From Mimachlamys varia (Eukaryota; Mollusca; Bivalvia; Pectinida; Pectinidae), in contig OX392535.1 in NCBI GenBank assembly GCA_947623455.1, positions 37,534,688 through 37,598,687 on the forward strand: 64,000 nucleotides of DNA, written 5' to 3'. This document shows, piece by piece, positions 60,701-64,000 of this stretch (position 1 is its first letter; every line of letters starts with the position of its first letter). The position numbers and the translations under genes are program-made. Below the pieces are notes generated by a model. The model was not told where the DNA came from. It did not search any database and was given only the letters and a program-made list of their open reading frames with translations.

Positions 60701-62648
60701 CATATCCGGCGACGTACCACCTACTATATGTATAACGTCATAATTCCGTCAGTGATGCTTTCGTCGCTCGCTCTGCTTGGATTTTGGCTTCACCCGGATG
60801 GCGGAGAGAAGGTGACCCTGGGATTAACAGTTCTCCTAGCTTTATCTGTCTTCATGTTGCTTATAGCAGAAAATACTCCTGCTACCTCGTTCTATGTTCC
60901 TCTTTTAGGTAAGATTTTTCTGTGTTTTCTAATTTTACTTTAAAGGCCCAATATACGTAACTTCAGGGAAATTTTCGTGATTCTGAAAAAAATCTGAAAA
61001 AAATCCAGTTGATAAGCATGCAAAAATTAGCCTAAAACGAAGTAAACCTGAGCGGTAACTTACAAGAAACTCTCGACAAAAAAATCCAAAGAATTGAAAA
61101 TAATTCAGGTGGGGCCTACTTCAACAACAAACCGAAGGTAGAAGACGGTTCGAAATGGACGCGTGTTTACAAATAGCGTGTTTCAACTGCTGATGTACCG
61201 GTAACCGCGAAGGAATTTATCTTGGATATTGCTGATATCAGTTAATCTTAACTAAATCTATAAATATAAAAAAGTATTTAGGCTTGATTTTCGCCGAAAG
61301 TTACGTATATTGGGCCTTTAAAGATTATTTCAAGTTTATCCTTTTCTTTCAAATTTTCAAAAACATGCTTCTTTCTTATTTATTTCAAATTCCTGATAAT
61401 TCATTTTAATCTGAAATTAAAACTATTTTTGTTTTTTATCTATGTGTGTTAAAATCAGTTGAAAGAATGTAATGACCACGATGTTATTGTTTAAGTATAT
61501 TTTGATAAGGATATTTTTGTTTTGAAATGTATGTATGTACATATTATGTTGTTATTCAATTTCATATTACGACATTGGTTTCATAACTATATCGCCATGG
61601 TTGATGGAACAAGATTTGTCCTTTAGTTGAAGATTACAAAGTCCATATGAAACAGCATGCATACTAAATAGGTCTCGTTGAAATTATTTGCAGTCTAACG
61701 TAATTACTTTTACCACAGTAATTTATGGTTGTCTCTCCTGTCAGCAAAGCCAGTGCTTTGTTACATACATTTATTTTACATGTGATTAAAATGATTCACG
61801 GTTCAGGATTGATTCTAACTTGGATGTGACCAAGATTTACACGGCGGGTGTCGTCGATGAAGCAGAAGACGCTTACTCTTCATGGACACCTGGTCGTATT
61901 CTCTTGTACTTTTACGAAGGTCCCCATGTAAAAGTAACTTTCCCTTGTTTCTATTTTGTCTCCATTTAAATCGATTTCGAGTTCGGATTATGGTTTTGTT
62001 GACGCTTTGGTATTCTGTTATTTTGTTTTTTCATACATAGACTAATGAAGAGAGCTAAACAAAATTGGAAGCATCAAATTATATAAGCGTTTGTGTATAT
62101 TTTCAGGTGTATACCTCATCACTACTATGTCATTCACGTCGTGTTCCGTCATCGTTGCCGTCACAGTATCGAACATCCATGCCCGAGGATCACGTGATTT
62201 GAAAGTCCCGAAAGGCGTGAAGGCGTTCATCATTTGTATTTCAAAAATGTTGTGCATGAAATTAAGATACATCGAAAATGGGGAATATCTTGGAGAGGTT
62301 ATTTCCGGGGGAATGCAGAAAACAAGCAATGGAGACGTGTGTGGTACTAATAGAGTCCATTGTAGTGAGAATCTTACATCACTTCCGGGATTCGAGGAAC
62401 AGTCTAATATACAGATTTCCACCGTAAACAGCCAGGATGTTTACAGTGCGTCCATTCTACAAGCTCTGCAGTGCCTTATTGAGCAAAGCCACTCTCGTGA
62501 CAGCGAAGAGCTGAACAGACGTCAATGGGAAGAGGTGGCGTTCATCGTCGATCGGTTTTTCTTTTGGACATTTCTTCTGGGAATGATTTTGTCGTCCGTT
62601 TATTTACTAGCTTTTTCGCCGATGTTGTTGAAGCAAATAACACTATGA
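48634..62648 (+). CDS. Nicotinic acetylcholine receptor alpha-type subunit, complete gene (six coding exons)
   Basis: This gene encodes a subunit of a pentameric, acetylcholine-gated cation channel of the plasma membrane (Cys-loop family). The join is 48634-48703, 50669-50850, 56943-56987, 59852-59961, 60373-60908 and 62107-62648, giving 494 residues. Seen in order: signal peptide about 1-24; loop D W96 in VWLDQ; loop A Y134 in PDMVLYN; Cys-loop C169-C183 with 13 residues between; loop B W190 in GSWAYD; loop C Y231 and vicinal C233-C234; M1 about 253-275; GEK at 280-282 followed by M2 (9' L291, 20' E302); M3 about 316-338; a cytoplasmic loop of about 125 residues; M4 about 465-486. Possible N-glycosylation sites are N28, N41, N65, N201 and N221. 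The CC pair marks it as alpha-type. The loop C residue that is Tyr in vertebrate alpha7 (EPYPD) is F238 here. Family and completeness are near certain. The exact subtype, and whether it forms homomers or heteromers, is not decidable from sequence alone. Confidence 0.97.
48797..49030 (+). repeat. R2 repeat, copy E, in nAChR intron 1
   Basis: It starts GTAATACACGATTTGAAATC, then CTAGTTTAATTTTACTTCTA, CTGACCCTTCTGCGTCT, TTTTTGGCCCCTAGCATCAC, and ends TGTGTGTTACGTCACC. It is in the same orientation as the receptor gene, so it is part of the pre-mRNA. Confidence 0.87.
48928..48971 (+). ncRNA. Hammerhead ribozyme motif (type I), copy E, sense in intron 1
   Basis: Stem I GCATCA/TGATGC is a perfect 6 bp, stem II GTCC-TAGGA-GGAC is perfect, and the core CTGAAGA ... 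GAAA is intact. Stem III reads GAGCTG, so its first pair is G-G instead of C-G, which may reduce activity. Confidence 0.68.
49196..49642. repeat. Foldback-bearing repeat, copy 1, in nAChR intron 1
   Basis: It shares CATTGCCTCTATATA, TTATTATGACGT, GAACAGATTCTAAAAA and AAGTATTGAACTGCTTTTA with 50236-50594. Its end (49472-49642) is an inverted repeat with arms of about 80 bp: TATGAATGCCAAACTGGACA against TGTCCAGTTGGCGATTCATA, and an outer pair AACTGCTTTTAGTTGGTAT against ATGCCAACTAAAAACAGTT. Confidence 0.75.
50236..50594. repeat. Foldback-bearing repeat, copy 2, in nAChR intron 1
   Basis: This is a diverged second copy of 49196-49642, in the same orientation. Its terminal inverted repeat is 50438-50594 (AAACTGCTTTTACTGGTATT against AATGCCAACTGAAAGCAGTTT; ATGAATGCAAATTGG inside). 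It ends about 75 bp before the exon 2 acceptor. Confidence 0.75.
50669..50850 (+). CDS. nAChR coding exon 2: N-terminal extracellular domain
   Basis: The exon encodes residues 24-84, from the end of the signal peptide through the N-terminal helix and first beta strands. It reads NETIEECLRS, then LLTKLMASYNKQTRPV and VGLTVTQIFDV, the usual nAChR N-terminal motifs. The acceptor is aacatag| at 50668 and the donor is GTG|gtaagt. The length of 182 nt takes the phase from 1 to 0. N28, N41 and N65 sit in N-X-S/T sites. Confidence 0.96.
51640..51835 (-). repeat. R1 repeat, 3' fragment in nAChR intron 2
   Basis: The reverse complement of the R1 end block is visible as TTATGGTCGCCATCTTTGTT, TTCATTGAGAAATATTGTGT and TTGACGTTTTTGAGTTTGCTC. 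It does not reach the CGACGACAACC part. Confidence 0.75.
54550..54760 (+). repeat. R3 repeat, copy 4, in nAChR intron 2
   Basis: It contains GACACTGTAGAGTTTGAATG, GTATGTTCGCGTGTGGATAT, ATTCGCGGAGATTTTATGCC and AGCGAAATAAACGAAAAATT. Confidence 0.8.
55521..55675 (-). mobile_element. Truncated TTAA-flanked MITE, copy 2, in intron 2
   Basis: It begins TTAAAGGCCCAATATACGTA and matches the reverse complement of the right part of the MITE in intron 5 (TTTATAGATTTAGTTAAG, ACTGATATCAGCAATATTCA, GCGGTTACCGGTACAGCAGC). The other terminus is missing. Confidence 0.8.
56523..56566. promoter_or_regulatory. Inverted pair of CRE-like TGACGTCA sites
   Basis: TGACGTCATAAACA and TGTTTATGACGTCA form a 14-bp inverted repeat around a short spacer, giving two perfect CRE palindromes within intron 2. 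CREB/ATF binding is an inference from the motif alone. Confidence 0.45.
56943..56987 (+). CDS. nAChR coding exon 3 (45 nt), loop D
   Basis: This 45-nt phase 0 exon encodes DEKNQVVTVNVWLDQ (residues 85-99). Its length and borders match the conserved small exon found in many animal nAChR genes. W96 in VWLDQ corresponds to the loop D tryptophan (W55 in other subunits) of the complementary face of the binding site. The acceptor is tttacag| and the donor is CAG|gtgagt. It is easily missed by ORF scanning. Confidence 0.96.
57487..57640 (+). repeat. R11 interspersed repeat, copy 2, in nAChR intron 3
   Basis: AAAATTACTCTAACGCGCCT, AATAATTTGATACGTACAAT, GCATAAATGAAGAAGTTA and ATAAAAATGCATATAAATAC match copy 1. 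The upstream TTTATATAGCGCTCTATATA is not shared. Confidence 0.75.
58901..59058. repeat. Near-perfect 158-bp palindrome in intron 3
   Basis: The left arm begins TAAGGATTGTACCTCATTTT and the right arm ends AAAATGAGGTACAATCCTTA. Internal blocks such as ACGGTAGTATGCCCGC and AACGAACATATTC pair with their complements. The arms are about 79 bp with only a few mismatches and essentially no spacer (centre near 58979, GCGCGCTAGCGC). Confidence 0.95.
59338..59604 (+). other. CpG-rich patch with CRE motifs and a 73-codon frame in intron 3
   Basis: GACGCGGTCCGACGTCAGAC, GTCACAACTGCAGGGCGCC and GCCATG form a GC-rich patch in AT-rich surroundings. The ATG at 59383 has a GCCGCC context and opens 73 codons that match no family I know. 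It could be part of a dispersed element. Confidence 0.25.
59852..59961 (+). CDS. nAChR coding exon 4 (110 nt), loop A
   Basis: The 110-nt exon encodes residues 100-135 plus two bases of codon 136. It carries EWHDEKLSWNPDDYNG and WLPDMVLYN; Y134 is the loop A tyrosine of the agonist pocket. The acceptor is tatttcag| and the donor is AACAG|gtaatt. A length of 110 nt is the usual size for this exon in animal nAChR genes. Its last 11 bases and its donor are copied twice more just downstream, at 87-bp spacing. Confidence 0.96.
59951..60205 (+). repeat. 87-bp tandem repeat x 2.9 spanning the exon 4 donor
   Basis: The units begin at 59951, 60038 and 60125 and each starts CTGTATAACAGGTAATTATA. The first contains the last 11 bases of exon 4 and its donor; the second and third are intronic copies of the same 11 bases and donor. 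The body includes TAGGCCTAGCCTGGGACCAG and CACGCTAAGC. The copies are nearly identical, so the event is recent. Confidence 0.97.
59962..60372 (+). other. nAChR intron 4 (411 bp)
   Basis: A GT-AG intron in phase 2, the shortest in the gene. More than half of it is the 87-bp tandem repeat. Confidence 0.95.
60373..60908 (+). CDS. nAChR coding exon 5 (536 nt): Cys-loop, loops B and C, M1 and M2
   Basis: The exon encodes codon 136 (last base) through residue 314 plus the first base of codon 315. It carries the Cys-loop (C169 to C183, with YFPFDDQ inside), the loop B GSW motif with W190, the loop C motif YPCCPEPFPD, the RRRTTYY segment before M1, M1 with its conserved proline P261, and M2 with GEKVTLGLTVLLALSVFML. 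It is one long exon where vertebrate alpha7 has several. The acceptor is aatttcag| and the donor is TTAG|gtaaga. Confidence 0.97.
60940..61321. mobile_element. TTAA-flanked MITE (about 374 bp) in intron 5
   Basis: Terminal inverted repeats AGGCCCAATATACGTAACTT and AAGTTACGTATATTGGGCCT (20 bp, identical) are bounded by TTAA at 60940-60943 and 61318-61321. TTAA targets are typical of piggyBac-type insertion, so a piggyBac-like non-autonomous element is likely. A truncated relative is in intron 2. Confidence 0.85.
61800..62038 (-). repeat. R1 repeat in nAChR intron 5
   Basis: The reverse complement of the R1 first half is visible (GTCGTCGATGAAGCAGAAGA, ACACCTGGTCGTATTCTCTTG, TCGGATTATGGTTTTGTTGA). 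It ends about 70 bp before the exon 6 acceptor. The + strand frame reads AGVVDEAEDAYSSWTPGRILL with no stop over that stretch. Confidence 0.8.
62107..62648 (+). CDS. nAChR coding exon 6: M3, cytoplasmic loop, M4 and stop
   Basis: The terminal coding exon completes G315 and encodes residues 316-494, ending in TGA at 62646-62648. M3 begins VYLITTMSFTSCSVIVAV. The cytoplasmic loop is followed by the MA-helix segment (ELNRRQWEEVAFIVDRFFF) and M4 (WTFLLGMILSSVYLLAFS). The acceptor is atatttcag| at 62106. The C-terminal tail after M4 is short, as in most nAChR subunits. Confidence 0.95.
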
Positions 62649-62734
62649 TCTTAGTTAAGAAAAAAATATTTGTGTGTATCTTAAAACACTAAAATGCTTG
62701 TATAAAACCAGTTGACTGTTGTGAAGTCAAATAC

Positions 62735-63205
62735 CTAGTTACTATTGAATCAAACAAAACAAATAACTAGTTGCCATTGCGTAAAACGACAAAAAAACCC
62801 AACTAGTTACTATTGAGTCTAACAAAACAAAAAACTTGTAACTATTGAGTAAAACGAAACAAAACAAAACTAGTTACTATTGAGTCTAACAAAACAAATA
62901 ACTTGTTACTATTGAGTAAAACGAAACAAAACAAAACTAGTTACTATTGAGTAGAAACAACCATATAACTAGTTAGTATTGAATCAAACAAAACTAATAA
63001 CTAGTTACTATTGCGTTAAACGAAACAAAACAAAACTAGTTACTATTGAGTCTAACAAAACAAAAAACTTGTTACTATTGAGTAAAATAAAAAAAAAAAC
63101 AAATAACAAGTTACTATTAAGTCAGAAAAACAAATACATAGTTACTATTGAGTCAACAAAATAAATAACTATTTACTTTTGAGTCGAACGAAACAAATAT
63201 AGTTG
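62735..63205. repeat. Minisatellite-like array downstream of the nAChR stop
   Basis: Repeats of AACTAGTTACTATTGAGT followed by CTAACAAAACAAA or AAAACGAAACAAAAC, with unit length about 30-45 bp, start about 90 bp after the stop. A possible poly(A) signal AATAAA lies inside it at 63160-63165, so part of the array may be in the 3' UTR. Confidence 0.85.
63160..63165 (+). terminator. Possible poly(A) signal AATAAA
   Basis: This is the nearest canonical AATAAA I see after the receptor stop, about 510 bp downstream and inside a repeat array. The motif is common in AT-rich DNA, so the assignment is weak. Confidence 0.25.
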
Positions 63206-64000
63206 CGATTACAATGACATTTATAAAAGACAAACTAATTGGGGCAATCAAGTTTAAGGGAAATCCTGTAAAGGTTTTTTATTCCCTATGATAGAAAATG
63301 GATAGTGATTATGAATTCACGATCAGAGTTTGTCTGTGAGGTTTGTTTGTTTGTTTTTTTTTTATTTCATGTAGCCGAATCATATATATTTTATGTTGTA
63401 TCCGTTCGTTTAAGGACGGTAACTTCGTATTTATGTTTCGTTTAAGAGGACGATTGGCTTAGTTTGAAAGCATTTAGAATATTTGATTGTTGATATGTAA
63501 AGCAGTTGTTTAGGGAGTATCTTTGGTTTTGTGATGAAATTTAGCCGGTCATTGAAACCTGTTTTTGGATTTGCTAGAATATAACTGTAACGTAACGTTG
63601 GGAATTACACAAAGTATAAGCAATGTTGTGCGATAAAAACTGCTAGTAATTAAAATCAAACTTTTTTTTAACATTTCATGCATTAAAAATTAAATTCAAA
63701 TTTCTAAATCTACTTTTGAATTGCTTTTTAAATAACCAATATGACAATTCATCACTTTTTACTTTAATATGTGACTTTAGTTACAACAATTTTTAATTGT
63801 CAATGACAACAATACTAAAAAAGGCCAGACAATTGAAGTTGTCTTATTTTACGGCAAATGACAACGAAATCTATCTAATGGAAAACATTCGAGAATGTCG
63901 CCCAAAGCACAGATGATATCTAAATGGAGGTGGTTTCATTAGCGGGTTTGACAATGAAAATTTATAAAAATCCTTGTAAATGAATGTTATAGTTTTAATT
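63206..64000. other. AT-rich flank downstream of the nAChR gene
   Basis: A T-run lies near 63355. I see no gene or recognised repeat. Confidence 0.5.

Larger units (their letters stand above)
60909..62106 (+). other. nAChR intron 5 (1198 bp)
   Basis: A GT-AG intron in phase 1, between the M2 and M3 coding segments. It is largely a TTAA-flanked MITE (first third) and an R1 copy (last third). Confidence 0.95.

Noticed and set aside
62042..62422. 126-codon minus-strand frame opposite exon 6
   Set aside because: It is a shadow of the coding exon on the other strand.

Overview
This is eukaryotic, AT-rich, intron-bearing DNA, most likely from a marine bivalve mollusc. The evidence for that is a nicotinic acetylcholine receptor (nAChR) gene with animal-type introns, a V-SINE-like element, tRNA-derived SINEs, a dispersed repeat carrying a hammerhead ribozyme motif, and many short non-autonomous repeats. 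The species cannot be named from the sequence. There are no operons, rRNA genes or CRISPR arrays.

There is one convincing protein-coding gene, on the + strand from about 48.59 to 62.65 kb. It encodes a complete 494-residue alpha-type nAChR subunit in six coding exons: 48634-48703, 50669-50850, 56943-56987, 59852-59961, 60373-60908 and 62107-62648. All five introns are GT-AG and the phases join without a break (1485 nt with the stop). The signal peptide, loops A to D, the 13-residue Cys-loop, the vicinal cysteines, M1-M4 and the cation-selective GEK motif before M2 are all visible. A probable 3' splice site at 48584-48585 implies a non-coding 5' exon further upstream, which I could not locate.

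From 1 to about 48.5 kb I found no gene I can support. This part holds repeats: R1 (about 0.5 kb, at least nine full or partial copies in the window), R2 (about 0.25 kb, five clear copies plus one degenerate copy, each carrying a type I hammerhead ribozyme motif), R3 (about 0.2 kb, GCGAAA-rich, four copies), several tRNA-derived SINEs, a pogo/Tigger-like MITE, a 1.5-kb array of 27-bp units with a 324-bp higher-order period, and an array of CRE-like TGACGTCA sites.

The introns hold more of the same: a sense-strand R2 ribozyme copy and two related foldback elements in intron 1; R1, R3 and MITE copies plus a CRE inverted pair in intron 2; an R11 copy, a 158-bp near-perfect palindrome and a CpG-rich patch in intron 3; a triplicated 87-bp unit that copies the exon 4 splice donor in intron 4; and a TTAA-flanked MITE and an R1 copy in intron 5. 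The last 1.35 kb is a minisatellite followed by AT-rich sequence.

The items most worth a second look are the R2 hammerhead family, the triplicated splice donor, the upstream ORF that stops on the nAChR start codon, and the long intronic palindrome.
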